A DNA stretch of 64,000 nucleotides from Hyperoodon ampullatus (GCA_949752795.1 OX457057.1:8794632-8858631), one strand, 5' to 3'; shown: positions 10,555 to 21,618, numbered from the stretch's first letter. Numbers and translations: made by a program. Notes: generated from the letters alone by a model not told the origin.

Positions 10555-10670
10555 AAAACCTAGGTCCAGAGAGAGAAAGTGACTTACCCAAGGTCACGCA
10601 GCAACTTAGAGCTGACGATGGAGTATCAGCCTCAGGACTCCCAGTTCAGTGTTCTGTCTGCCACATCTCC
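10555..10670 (-). mobile_element. MIR SINE
   Basis: Reverse MIR: 'ggtccagagagagaaagtga', 'cttacccaaggtcacgcagc', and a terminal 'gttctgtctgcca'. Confidence 0.75.
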
Positions 10671-10839
10671 AGTGTTTCCCATGGGGCAGGTGCCCTCAGC
10701 TCTAGGCTGGCCTTGAAGCCAGGATAAGACATTCTCCACCTCCGTGGGGGGCGGGGGGTAGACACCTGAGCAGCCGCCCCAGCCCAGACCCTGGGAGAGG
10801 AGCATCGACCCTCCTGGCATCGGCACCAAGCAGCTGGCT

Positions 10840-11333
10840 TCTGCTTTGTTTATCTTGCCTCTGGAGCCCTGGGGCGTGGCGTCAGAAAACATCTCCCTCT
10901 CCCTGACTGTGCTTTATTAATTAAAGCATTTCCCCTCTTCGGTAGCAGCGGCTTCGAAAGAGCTCAGCGAATGTTTAATTCATCGGTTCAGAGCTTGTCC
11001 CCCCAACTCCCCCCAACACTTCCTTCCTTCAAAGTGCTTTCCCGGGAAACCCTCCGGGCACGAGGGCTGTTTCCCTGCTTCTCCCTGGAGCTGCCTTTGC
11101 CACCGCGCTGCTGCTCGCTAGGTGAAGGTGATCAGTTATTCGACTCGAGAAATCTGTAAGGAGTGATCAAGGCCCGGTGCAAGCCCACACTCTCCTCCTT
11201 GAGATGGTTTAAAAGGCTGCGATGTGTCGAATTACTACATGAGTATTTAATGATTATCTTCCTCAGCCATTTAGAGGCAAAAAATGAGGGTATTGATTAC
11301 CCAGTGACGTTGATTAGAGGCCGTAGTTCCTCA

Positions 11334-11335
<2 letters not shown>
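10840..11335. promoter_or_regulatory. Candidate conserved regulatory block
   Basis: Repeat-free block with AT-rich homeodomain-like cores ('tttattaattaaagca' near 10913, 'gtttaattcatc' near 10973, 'tatttaatgattatc' near 11243, 'tattgattacccagtg' near 11290) and scattered CpGs. It abuts the long TG microsatellite. Function is inferred from composition. Confidence 0.35.

Positions 11336-11404
<69 letters not shown>
11336..11404 (+). repeat. (TG)n microsatellite, about 34 units
   Basis: Uninterrupted alternating TG of about 69 bases. It is a purine-pyrimidine alternation able to adopt Z-DNA and probably length-polymorphic. It produces long spurious open frames on both strands. Confidence 0.98.
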
Positions 11405-11405
<1 letters not shown>

Positions 11406-12205
11406 TGCTGTCTCTGGGAAGAGGCTGGGGAAGAAGCATCTGACAGACATTCCACCGCCACCCCCCGCCCCGCCCCGTCCTCTTCACAGTTGTGGTCAGT
11501 AGAACAGAAGGGTCCTGTCGCCCAGGGTCTGACTGCAGGCTCATCTCCAACGGGGCCACACGGGACGCGAGTAGGGGCGGCTGTCTTCGGTGGGAGGTTT
11601 CCAGTTCCCAGCGATGGGCTTGTCTGCTCATCTGCACGTGCACGGAGGCCCGCACCCCACCCCCATTTCCTGAGCTCTCCAAAGATCCCATGTGAGCTTG
11701 GTGGTTGGATGTATATGAACCCTCCTGAGACTGCGGGAAGTGAGCCCCTTTTCCTCCCACCTGTTAGGCTTGAGAAGGGGAGAAATGTGTGTGGCCAGCC
11801 CTCTCCTCCTTTGGCCCCGCCTCCAGCCCCCCAAGGCGGTGGCGGCCTCCATGCACGACCCCTTCCATGGGTGCGTCCCAGGGTTATGTCCAATTTCTCT
11901 TTCTCTTCCATCCAGGGAAGCACAACAGAATGTGGGTGCATCATAATGCCAACCGAATTTATAATAAGAACTACATGCTGTGCAAACATGGGAACTTCAG
12001 GGTATCAGGAGAAGACTACCTGGGCCACGCCTCACCAAGGACAGGGACACAGCAGCGGCCTTCACCCTGGTGTTGGGACCCCCTGAATCGGCGGGCCTGG
12101 CCCATAGTCCCATGGGCTCCCCAATCACTACATTTGATCTACCCACTGGCTGGGTAGTCCACCCAGCAGATAGCCTGGCAGGGAGGCCCTGCCACCTTTG
12201 AAACA
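11405..12205. other. Unique non-coding sequence
   Basis: No repeat recognised. 11890-12010 is comparatively AT-rich ('ccaaccgaatttataataag'). Open frames in this stretch have no recognisable domain and include frames that depend on the TG repeat. Confidence 0.4.
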
Positions 12206-12214
12206 CTGGGAATA

Positions 12215-12425
12215 CTTATTAGACAAATGGTCATTTACTGAACACACAGAGGTGCTGTGTCGGCTAGAAGCATTAGCTCACTGAATCCTGGCCCAGCTCT
12301 AGGAGGTAGGCCATTTCTTGGATGAATAGACTAAGGCAAGTTGAGAATATGTAATTGCTCAGACTCGCTCAGCATCAGGAGGTAAGTGTGGGTTTGCACC
12401 GGGGCCTGATCCCACACCCACACCA
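12215..12425 (-). mobile_element. MIR SINE
   Basis: Reverse MIR: 'tcatttactgaacacacaga', 'gaatagactaaggcaagttg', 'cagactcgctcagcatcagg'. Diverged but ordered. Confidence 0.7.
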
Positions 12426-12529
12426 CTAACAGAGATTGCTTCATCACATCTGGCAGGGCAGCTCTGCATCAACTCCAGCCAAACAGGGTGAGACCCAGGC
12501 TGGTCATTCCTGGGCAGCATCAGGCTGTG

Positions 12530-12725
12530 TCAGAGCGCAGATCTGGGGTCAGATCCCGGGCATCTCACCTAACGCCTGTGTGGCCCTGGGCAGGATACTG
12601 AACGTCTTTCCTTCTGCCTCAGTTTCCTTGTCAGTAAAGTGAAGATAATGACAGGGCTTACCTCCTAAGGTTCTTGTGAAGATGCCTTTATGGAGACAAT
12701 AAATATTCATGCAGCGCCTAATATA
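12530..12725 (+). mobile_element. MIR SINE
   Basis: Forward MIR: 'ctgtgtggccctgggcagga', 'tctgcctcagtttccttgtc', 'cttacctcctaaggttcttg', then 'aataaatattcatg'. Confidence 0.72.
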
Positions 12726-12851
12726 CTTCCTGCCTTCATCTCGGGGTGGTAGATGATAGACAACACACATACCAGGCGAGTTCATGCTGTGGTATGTTTA
12801 AAGGACAAGGGAAAGAAGAGCAGGACAGAGAGCCCCCGAGGGTGGGAGGAA

Positions 12852-12878
12852 GGTGTGTGTGTGTGTGTGTGTGTGTGT
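12852..12878 (+). repeat. (GT)n microsatellite
   Basis: About 13 uninterrupted GT units. Confidence 0.95.
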
Positions 12879-12919
12879 ACGCCATGGAGCAGCGGGTTGC
12901 AGGATTAATGGGGGAAGGG

Positions 12920-13255
12920 GGTCAGGGCAGGCTGCATGGAGAAGGGGATGGAGCAAAGTGGGCCGAGCAGGTGTCCAGGGAAGGAGCGTTCAGACCAGAC
13001 AGAGCAGCCAGCACAGCGCCGGCAGGGGCACACTTGGTGTTGGCTGAAGGTGGGGGGGGTCAGATTGGGGGTAACAGAGGCAGTGGGAGGGCGCGTCACA
13101 GGAGATGAGGGAAGACCCCGTGGTGTCTCAGGGGTCTTCATAAGGACTCTGCCTTTCCTCTGAGTGGAACGGGGACCAGTGAGAAATCCAGGCGAACCAC
13201 TGAGCACAGGGCCTGGCACAGGTAGTGCGCACTAAATAGAAGGTATTCTTTGTTA
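12920..13255 (-). mobile_element. Possible L2-derived sequence
   Basis: Phrases resembling the internal and terminal parts of L2 occur: 'gtgagaaatccaggcgaacc' and 'cacagggcctggcacaggta'. The assignment is weak. Confidence 0.3.
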
Positions 13256-13274
13256 TTCCTTAAAAATAATTCCC

Positions 13275-13489
13275 GGGCTTCCCTGGTGGCGCAGTGGTTG
13301 AGAGTCCACCTGCCGATGCAGGGGACACGGGTTCATGCCCCGGTCCGGGAAGATCCCACATGCCGCGAAGCGGCTGGGCCCGTGAGCCATGGCCGCTGAG
13401 CCTGCGCGTCCGGAGCCTGTGCTCCGCAGCGGGAGAGGCCACAACAGTGAGAGGCCCGCGTACCCCGCAAACAAACAAACAAACAAAAA
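13275..13489 (+). mobile_element. CHR-2 type tRNA-derived SINE
   Basis: Full CHR-2 body with an (AAAC)n tail instead of pure poly(A). Short target-site duplication aattccc at 13268-13274 and 13490-13496. Confidence 0.92.
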
Positions 13490-13712
13490 AATTCCCTTTT
13501 TTGGTAATGGGGCTCAGTTGGGTCCTGGTGTGGCCTTGGAGAGAGGCTCCCTCTTGTTCCTGGAAATAAAGAACCTAATCAGATGCTCGCCCCATTGCAA
13601 GGGAGCTTCTTTTCCTGTCTGTACGATGGGGACCCGCTCCTTTGTCTGGCTTCCTACAGGGAATGAGTGGATTCAGCAAATTGAGGGGGGGCCTCGGGCA
13701 GGAGGGGGTGAC

Positions 13713-13801
13713 AAGGAGGGGGAAGGGAGGAAAGAGAGAAAGAGGAGGAGGAGGAGAGGAGATAGGAGGAGGGGGAAGGAAGAGGGGGAGGAGGGAGGGA
13801 G
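13713..13801 (+). repeat. GA-rich low-complexity tract
   Basis: Almost pure purine (GGA/GGAA/GAGG units), interrupted by one T. The open frames through it encode low-complexity Arg/Gly/Glu and are not considered genes. Confidence 0.9.
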
Positions 13802-13889
13802 CCCCAGAGCAGGGTCAGAATGTCGTTCAGCCCCCCTCCGCCAGGGGGAGCCCCGAACGGCTCCCTCCCAGTGAGGCCCCGCCAGAGTC

Positions 13890-14075
13890 TCAAAGAGGTG
13901 GTTATTTTGGGTGGCAGCGTGATTGGGAGCTTGAAAAGCAGGAAATTGAGTGGTGATTAAGGTGGTAATAAGTTGACAACATCAAATATCATTACCCCTA
14001 GAACATGCAAATGATCCCATCTTTACCTGGGATTTGCCATGCAAATACCAATTAGCAGAGAAAGTATTTGCTTGA
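13890..14075. promoter_or_regulatory. Candidate conserved regulatory element with two octamer sites
   Basis: Two ATGCAAAT octamer (POU/Oct) motifs, near 14006 and 14039, the second followed by 'ccaattagc' (homeodomain-like). Also 'agtggtgattaaggtggtaa' and 'aacatcaaatatcattaccc'. Repeat-free. Motif spacing suggests a POU/homeobox enhancer; this is an inference. Confidence 0.38.
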
Positions 14076-14079
14076 TGGT

Positions 14080-14870
14080 GGGGGGCTGGTTCTCCTTCCA
14101 ATGCCTCCCTCACCGCCACAGAGGGTAAACAAACAGGAGGGGCACAGTGGCAAGGTGGAGGAGTGGCCGGGCTTGACCGTCACCAGCAGAGGAGAGGGCA
14201 TCCACAGGGTGACCGCTAACCTTGTGAAAGCCTGCCAGAAACTCCGGCCTAGACCAACCCACCACAGCCTCTGGCTCTTTCAGGCCTCAGGGGCTGCTAG
14301 AAGCTTCTTGAACCAGCCCCTGGGGCAGCTGGTCTCTGCCCCGCATATGTCCCAGCTGGGAGCAGACTTGCAGCCTGGGCATCCTCACGCCATCCAAAAC
14401 TCATTTTCTGTGGCTGGGAGCCACATATCTGACGACGCCCTGCAGAGGAGGGGTCTGCGATGAGCCATGCAGGGTGGTTTTGAGGCTGTGGCCCCAGAGC
14501 GCTGGCACTACTGTGTCTCAGGGATAGACCTCTGAAGGGTCCAGGGCAGACGGCTGAGAGTCACTGGGTAGGCGCCTCTGGCATTTCCTTCTCTTGGCCA
14601 GATATTTACTCCCTGCTCCCAGTGCAGCTGGTACCACGGAGGTACCATTGCTCATGCTGAGATGAACATGGCATAGTGTCTGCCCTCAAAGAACTTCTGG
14701 TCCCATTAGGCAGGTAGAAATCACTGTTGCCAGAGACCACAGACAATGAGGTGTAAGGAGAGGGGTACCAGCAGAAGCATCCCAGGCTGTCCGCAGAGAT
14801 GAACTTGCCTTTTGCTGTGATGGCATGAGAAGATGCTACTGAGTCTGGGCTGAGCCTTGAAGGAGGAGGA
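14080..14870. other. Unique non-coding sequence
   Basis: No recognised repeat or gene. A 131-codon open frame at 14068-14463 has no recognisable domain. Confidence 0.4.
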
Positions 14871-14882
14871 AGAGAAGCGAGG

Positions 14883-15090
14883 GGGCTTCCCTGGTGGCAA
14901 AGTGGTTGAGAGTCGGCCTGCCGATGCAGGGGACACGGGTTCGTGCCCTGGTCCGGGAGGATCCCACATGCCGCGGAGCGGCTGGGCCCGTGAGCCATGG
15001 CCGCTGAGCCTGCGCGTCCAGAGCCTGTGCTCCGCAACGGGAGAGGCCACAACAGTGAGAGGCCCACGTACCGAAAAAAAAAAAAAAAAA
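14883..15090 (+). mobile_element. CHR-2 type tRNA-derived SINE
   Basis: Full-length CHR-2 with a poly(A) tail of about 17 A. Target-site duplication agagaagcg at 14871-14879 and 15091-15099. Confidence 0.93.
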
Positions 15091-15204
15091 AGAGAAGCGG
15101 GGATGGGAGGGAGGGAGTTCTTGGTGGGAAGAGTGGCAAAGCCAAGGTCTGGAGGTTGGAAAATGCCTGCTGTGCTCTAGGGTCAGTCCGTCTGCCATCT
15201 GTCC

Positions 15205-15445
15205 TATCACACCACCCAACTGTCCAGCCCTTATCTACCCATTCAACCCAACACAGCCACACCCCACCCAACACCAACTACCTCTCCACACACCACTCAA
15301 CCCACCAAGTTAACCAACTCCTCCGAGCCACCAACTTACCCACCCTCAAATCCATCAACTCACCACCCAGCCTCTCTACCCATAGCTCAATCCACTTCGC
15401 TATCATGAACGCACTTAACCACCCGCTACCCAACCCACCAGCCCA
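15205..15445 (+). repeat. Degenerate CCAAC-rich, G-depleted tract
   Basis: About 240 bases composed almost only of C, A and T, with recurring 'caacccacc', 'ccaactc' and 'ctaccca' units. G is very rare on this strand. Probably an eroded simple repeat. Confidence 0.7.
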
Positions 15446-15449
15446 GGTG

Positions 15450-17280
15450 AAGATCATAAACTCTGGAGAAGATGGCCAGACTTCTTTAAAAGAGGGTGAC
15501 GGTTATATGGGGGTTGTGAGGAGTTGATGTCACCTTGGGCTAAGGCACATCAAAGGCTTGGCCCAGTGTCTGGATTTAACAAGCACTCTGGATATGGCGG
15601 CACTTACTATTTAGGTTGATGTGATCTCTTCCAAAGCCAATAGGACCCACTAGGCAGGGGAGCACTGGGGTTGAGCTGAGATGGAGAAGGTTTAACCTGC
15701 AGGGAGTTGTAAGTGGGATGAGAGGGGGCAGACCCTGGAGGTGGGCGCCCAGTAGGCTGTTTGTGTTCTCCTCCATCCACCTCAGAAGGGGATCCATGTG
15801 GGAAGCTGGGCGCCCCAGAGTTTGTCAGCAGGGAATTTGTTCTTATTTATTCTCAACCCTCATGTCTGAAGCTTCTGCTCATGGTCGCAGCCCCAGCAAG
15901 CTGGCCCAGGCAGGATGGCAGGGGACAGGCTGTAGAGCTGGAGATCTTGTTGCCCTCTGGAGTCCCCAGCTGGCCCATCCCCTCATCCGCCCTCCATCCC
16001 ACCAGGCTCCTGCAGAGGGAAAGGAAGGCTTCCTGCAGCCCACATCCATCCAGAAGCTTCCAATGGCTTCCATACAGCCACCTCCAGAAATGCTTTTGAT
16101 CATCTAAATCCAGGGTGTATTAATTCTCCAAATCCCTTAAATTCCCAGGGATTTTCTCTGCTGTCTAATGGACGTCCCTTCCCCAGCTTCTTGGAGCATC
16201 CTGGGGCCACTCAGGGCCCAGGACGTGGATGAACTTGAGAGGAGCTTCTCAGGCAGGAACCCGGCCGCCGCGGCCACCCCTCACCTCCCACTCCTACACT
16301 GGGCCCCGCAGGGCAGTGCGGGGCCTGGGTTGCCCACCCCAGAGTGCCCAGGAGGGTCAGGGCTGACCCGGTGGCTTTTTAGCCCCTGGCCACCGGCTGG
16401 CAGAGCCATGGCAAGGCACAGTGCAATTTCATGCCCTGTTTCCTCCTCCCTTGGTCTGCGGTTTCTGCTCTCTTTGTCCAACGTGAACAGAGACGAAGTG
16501 AAATGAAGGACAGTCTCCCCCTTCCCTCGCCTCTGCCCCCTCCCCTCTTTTCCTCCTGGGCATCCCCGGCCCTTCGACTCCCCCCCAGCTCCGCTGTCTG
16601 TTTTCTCTCCTGCCCGTGATGTCTCAGGCTCTGACTCTCCGCTCTGGGCTTTCTCTCTCCGCTGTTAACATCTTCGACTCTCTCTTGCTCTTACCCACTC
16701 ATTCGTGCAAACGTTCATTGAGCACCGGCTTTGTACCAGAGGACGCACCCTGTGCCGTTTGTCTGGCTCCCACCCATCCTTCCCCTTCTGCCATCCTGCC
16801 TGGGCACAGAGGAACCTGGTCCATCTCCAGGAGCCCCGCTTACTCTCTTGGAACCTGAGGGGGCAGCTTATCTTCTTTCTAGCTCTGAGTGCTTCATCCC
16901 TATTTTAGCTCAGGTGGTTACAGCCGGACCTCTGGCCCTAGTGTACCCCTAACTGTCAGGGTCACTGCCAGTACTAACCCCTCCCCTGGGTACTCACTTG
17001 GATGCCCAACCACAGCCTCACAAGGCCTTGGAGTAGGTGTGTCTTGGGAATGGTCCAGCCCAGCCCCTCTTCTCTGAGAACTGCCCGGTCACTTGAGAGC
17101 TAATCCTTGCGCTGCCCAGCTGCCTGGGGTGGCGGAGGGGTAAACCCGGGGTATGGGGGATGGTCCAGACCGGGCCCCAAGCAGCCCCCTGGCAGAGGTT
17201 TGGAGTTGAGCCCCGGCTGATCGTGCTCAGTCTCTGACAGGCAGACACTTGCACTGGATGTGACGTGGCCTCCATGACCA
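15450..17280. other. Unique non-coding sequence
   Basis: No interspersed repeat was confidently recognised, apart from a possible L2/MIR scrap near 16695-16740 ('acgttcattgagcaccggct'). 16090-16190 holds AT-rich 'gatcatctaaatcc' and 'gtattaattctcc' motifs. No open frame resembles a known protein. Confidence 0.4.
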
Positions 17281-17289
17281 CAACTGACC

Positions 17290-17580
17290 CTCTGCATGGG
17301 ACAAAGGGAGAGCTGGTCTGCAGAGAGCAGAGGGACCAAGCAGACCTGCAGAGAGGCGCCCAAGGGTGCTGCAAGCCAGGAGAGCGCAAGACAGACAGCC
17401 AGACAGAAGGAAGAGAGGGAGGAAGACAGAGTGCTGTGGGCAGAGAGAGGCCGGGGAGCAGAGAGAGAGGGACACACAGAGGGGAACAAAAGCAGACAGA
17501 GACACGGAGACTGAAAGAGAACTATGAAGGACAACGAAAGAGACAGAGAGAGACAGGTTGATATATACACAGAGAAAGAC
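17290..17580 (+). repeat. Purine-rich (AG/ACAG) low-complexity region
   Basis: Long run of imperfect AGAGAC/GGAGAGA/GACAG units, strongly purine-biased on this strand. It creates open frames rich in Glu/Arg/Gln, or Leu/Ser/Cys on the other strand, that should not be read as genes. Confidence 0.75.
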
Positions 17581-17681
17581 ACAGGGGCAGCCCCTCCAGT
17601 CCTATCGTTCAGTCTCCGCCCCCCACCCCTCCTGCCCTTGGGTACCAGGAGGCACCTTTCAGACTGTAGAGTAAATTCTCC

Positions 17682-17888
17682 TTTTTTTTTTTTTTTGCGG
17701 TACGCGGGCCTCTCACCGCTGTGGCCTCTCCCGTTGCGGAGCACAGGCTCCGGACGCGCAGGCTCAGCGGCCATGGCTCACGGGCCCAGCCGCTCCGCGG
17801 CATGTGGGATCCTCCCGGACCGGGGCACGAACCCGCGTCCCCTGCATCAGCAGGCAGACCCTCAGCCGCTGCGCCACCAGGGAAGCCC
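17682..17888 (-). mobile_element. CHR-2 type tRNA-derived SINE
   Basis: Poly(T), then a reverse CHR-2 body. Target-site duplication taaattctcc at 17672-17681 and 17889-17898. Confidence 0.94.
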
Positions 17889-18154
17889 TAAATTCTCCAC
17901 TTTGTACAGGTCAGCATGAGTGGGTGTCTTGATGTGAACTTGATTCCTTCAGGCTCATACAGGGAACGCAGCCCAGCCCTGCTCCCGGGGCCCCTCTGCT
18001 GCTGTCCTCCTGTCTTGCTGCCCTTCCATGGCCCCCCTCTTACTCCGGCTCCACCTCCATCCCCACTGCAGCCTCACCCTCTCCTCCCCTCCCCAGCGGT
18101 TCTCAGTTTCACGCAACACCTCTATTCTTCTAAATTCATTTCAACACGTCCTGT

Positions 18155-18385
18155 CCAGCATTTACTGAGCATCTGTATGGTGCAGAATATGTTGGGCCTG
18201 GGGCTTAATTTATTCCTTCCATCATCCCTGTGAAGTTGGCATCATTCCTCTCATTTGCAGAAGAGGAAAACCAGTTCAGAAAGATTACACAACTTGCCCG
18301 AGTTCATATGCTGGTAAGAGGAGAAGCGGGTTTGATTGTTTTCCCACTCCAAGTCCAGAGCTTTTCTCTATTGCACTCCAGTTAA
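18155..18385 (-). mobile_element. MIR SINE
   Basis: Nearly full reverse MIR: 'catttactgagcatctgtat', 'catttgcagaagaggaaaac', 'cacaacttgcccgagttcat', ending 'tctctattgcactcc'. Confidence 0.8.
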
Positions 18386-18389
18386 GCCC

Positions 18390-19200
18390 CCACTATAGAT
18401 GGCACACCGTGCAAGACACCACAGCGTCCCTTTCTTAGAAGCACACTGAGTGACCCTCCCCGCAATCTGAGCTACCTCACCGTGGCTGCCTCGGTCCTGG
18501 TGGAGTTTGGGGCCACGGAGCCGAGCTAGAGCATTTGTCCAGATGGGATGAAGTTCAGAAGGACACAGGAACTGTCCAAGGTCACCCAGCAGCCGCCCCA
18601 TCCAGGGGCCACGGCTTCCGGCTCTCCCTCCAGGCTGGACATGGGGAGGGGTTGGGGATGATGGTAGTGGTGGCGAGTCAAGGACCAAATTACTCATGAA
18701 AATGCCCAGCAAGACCCAAGACTCCCCCGCCCTCTCTCACAGCAGTCTCTGGTGCTAAGGCTTAACTTCTGGAACATGTGTGCTTTTGGAGTTAGCTAAA
18801 ACATGATGGGCTGGGTCTTCCCCACGTAGGAGGTCGGTCTGTGGGCAGGACAGGGGAAGGTAGGAGCTACCCCTTACCCAGGCATCTCCCTTCTCCTCGA
18901 TCAAGAGCTAGCCCCCTTCTGGACTTCTGCCTCCTCCTGGCTCTGCAATTCCAACCCTCTTCATCCCTACACTTACCAAATTCTAACCCAAGAGCCGCAA
19001 ACTCAATGCCTACAGCGCTCAGACAGGTGAAGCAAATGGGCGTGACACAATAGGGCATGGTGGGGACTGTGGTTAACTGGAGATGAATGCCTGTCTCCAG
19101 GGGACCACATCGCTCAGCCCAGCCCACTGTTACCATGTGGGATTGTGGTCCCACACAGCCATGTTTCTCCACTGTTCAAGAAGAATTATAAAGCTGGGTT
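18390..19200. other. Unique non-coding sequence
   Basis: No recognised repeat or coding exon. Confidence 0.4.
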
Positions 19201-19204
19201 CTTC

Positions 19205-19402
19205 TTTTTTATTTTTTAAAAGATTGTTTGATATGGATGATTTTTAAAGTCTTTACTGAATTTGTTACAATATTGTTTCTGTTTTATGCTTTGGTTTTTT
19301 GTCCCTGAGGCATGTGGGATCTTAGCTCCCTGACCAGAGATCAAACTTGCGTCCCCTGCATTGGAAGGTGAAGTCTTGACCACTGGACTGCCAAGGAAGT
19401 CC
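19205..19402 (-). mobile_element. Older cetartiodactyl tRNA-derived SINE
   Basis: Reverse element: a tail region with 'tttactgaatttgttacaat', then 'gaggcatgtgggatctta', 'ctccctgaccagagatcaaa', ending 'actgccaaggaagtcct'. More diverged than the CHR-2 copies. Confidence 0.72.
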
Positions 19403-19619
19403 TCTTTTTTTGTTTAAACACGATGCAGGCCAACTTTTTAAAAGAGGCTTGCAGGCCAGATTTGGCTCAAAGGCTGTCGATTTGTAACTATTATTCTAAA
19501 TGCCATGAGTTCTAAATATTCCAGAGCTCTCCAGAATGCCAAACTCACCCCTATGCATGTTGGCATCCAGGATGGATGGATCCCATTTGCTGGGCTGAAA
19601 CTGTTTCCAAACTGCTGCC

Positions 19620-19770
19620 TTCGACAGCAGGGGTAGTAATTACACTCTGACATTAATATTTAAACCACAAACAGAATTAGTGCACTAATACCATCCCTGA
19701 AGGCTTTGGGCTTGTTTAAGTTTTATCCTTGTGAGACCTAATTATTGTCAGCAATGAATCCTGTAAGGCT
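19620..19770. promoter_or_regulatory. Candidate conserved regulatory element
   Basis: AT-rich island in GC-rich DNA, with 'gtagtaattacac', 'cattaatatttaaacca', 'cactaataccatcc' and 'acctaattattgtcagcaat'. It has many homeodomain cores and no repeat signature. Inference only. Confidence 0.35.
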
Positions 19771-20059
19771 GCAGGATTGGGGCCAGGGAAGAGGAGCTAG
19801 GCAGGTCCTTGGGACCTTTGGCTTATGGGACTGAGGTATATGGTGGGAGTGGGGGAGCCCATGGACCTGACTGGATGCCCACAGGTCATGTGGGCCATCG
19901 GAGAAGCCTAGGAGGGGGCAAATGGCTCCCTGTATCCTCCTGACTATCCCCCTAACTAGGGAGTTTGCTCCTAAACCTTCCCCCGTGAGGACGGGGGCAC
20001 CTATGGCCCACACTCTGGGAAGGTCACAACAGTCTCTGACCTTTGACCTCTCGGCCCAA

Positions 20060-20145
20060 CTGCTAGGTGACTGTGGTCAGTCACTTAACCTTGCTAGACT
20101 TAGTTTCCCCCTCTGTAAAATGGGATCATTTTTAGGATGGGGCTT
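20060..20145 (+). mobile_element. MIR SINE fragment
   Basis: Forward MIR core: 'agtcacttaaccttgctaga', 'tttccccctctgtaaaatgg'. Confidence 0.6.
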
Positions 20146-20869
20146 GCAGGAAAGAGAATATAGATATAGAGGCTGGCACGCAGGGAGGGCTGGATGGGCG
20201 GTCCCTGCTAATCTTATTTTAATGCTAGTGGTCTCTCCCTCGGGGACCACGTGCTCCGCTGAGGACACTTTACAGGCAGCAGAGCAAATGGATTGGGGCC
20301 CTTCCCCTGTTGGTCCTCGTGCCCCACCACAGCACAGGATCCCCCCACCCAGGCCTGACCCCACAGCTGCTCCCCACATTGCCCTCGTGGTCTCTCTTTG
20401 CCTCCCTGCTGCCAGCTTGCCCCAGACAATGGTAGGCTGTGAATTTTCTCAGTTTATTTGGGGGAAAGAAAGGCCCAAGATAAATACCCTTGGTCGAACG
20501 AATGGGGCTGTAACTCTGCCAAGGTCTCCCCGGGAGGGGGAGGAAGAGGCCCAGGCTGCAGGCGGGGGTGGCGGAGACTGAGTAACACCGGGGGACTAAC
20601 TAGAGAAGGGGCTGAGCCTCTCCCGGGCCTGGTTTTCTGGCTCAGGGACAAGAGTAAGATCTTCCAGGGGCGTCCATTCCAGCAAGGAGGACAGCAAGTG
20701 GGGAGTCACCACCTGCTCCTCTCAAAGCCGTGGAGAATCTACAGGAGACCCTGGAGAAGCTGAGTCTGGCTCAGCCCCCCAGCCGACATCCCCTCCCCGA
20801 AAGGTGGCACGTACCTGCCCTCAAAGCAGCATCCACCGTGGGCCAAGTCACCTCTTTGGAGGGTGATTA

Positions 20870-21258
20870 GAGGCATCTCTCAGAATTTAAAATGCACAAA
20901 TCCTTTGATCCAGCAGTTCCAGTCCAAGGAATTCACCCTACAGAGAGATTCACCATGTGTCCAAAGGACAGCACGTCAGAGGGACTGGAAATTACGCCAC
21001 GCCCATAAATAGGGGGCTGGTCGGGTGAAAGGTGGCTCAGCCACATAGCATCAAAGTGAAGTTCAAGAAGCAGTGAGGCAGTGCTGATGTGCAGGCGGGG
21101 AATCATTGCCAAGATCTCCTGCTGACAGAGTGAGGGATGGATATACGAGGAGCTGGGAAGAGTGGGCGCCCTAAGAGGTGAGGCAGTGTCACGGAAGGAC
21201 AAATACTGCATGATCCCACTTATCGGAGGCTCCTAGAGGAATCAAATTCATGGAGACA
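20870..21258 (+). mobile_element. L1 LINE 3' region, left part
   Basis: L1-type phrases: 'cctttgatccagcagttcca', 'aaggaattcaccctacagag', 'actgcatgatcccacttatc', 'aaattcatggagacagaaag'. Non-coding relic. It continues after the nested SINE, at 21635. Confidence 0.6.
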
Positions 21259-21274
21259 GAAAGCAGAATGGTGG

Positions 21275-21618
21275 GGCTTCCCTGGTGGCGCAGTGGTTAA
21301 GAATCCGCCTGCCAATGCAGGGGACAGGGGTTCGATCCCTGGTCCAGGAAGATCCCACATGACGCGGAGCCACTAAGCCCGTGCGCCACAAATGCTGAGC
21401 CCACATGCCACAGCTACTGAGCCTGCATGCCACAACTACTGAGCCTGTGCGCCTAGAACCCGTGCTCCGCAGCAAGAGAAGCCACCGAAATGAGAAGCCC
21501 ACGCACCGCAACGAAGAGTAGCCCCCGCTCACCACAACTACAGAAAGCCTGCGTGCAGCAACAAAGACCCAGCGCAGCCAAAGATAAAATAAATGAAATG
21601 AAATGAAATTTAAAAAAA
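21275..21618 (+). mobile_element. CHR-1 type (long) SINE nested in L1
   Basis: About 340 bp, with repeated 'ctgagcctgcatgccacaac' modules diagnostic of the long form and an (AAATG)n/poly(A) tail. Diverged target-site duplication gaaagcagaatggtgg at 21259-21274 and gaaagtagaaaggtgg at 21619-21634. Confidence 0.92.

Noticed and set aside
11163..12086. 307-codon open frame on the plus strand, and a 230-codon one on the minus strand over the same region
   Set aside because: Both depend on the TG/CA microsatellite (Cys-Val or Thr-His runs) and show no known domain or codon pattern. They overlap on opposite strands.
14884..14960. tRNA-like A and B boxes, here and at every CHR element
   Set aside because: These are the pol III promoter parts of tRNA-derived SINEs. 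No complete tRNA cloverleaf with an acceptor end was seen.
15205..15445. CRISPR-like spaced repeats in the CCAAC-rich tract
   Set aside because: Units are degenerate, contiguous and of irregular length. The window is a mammalian nuclear genome.
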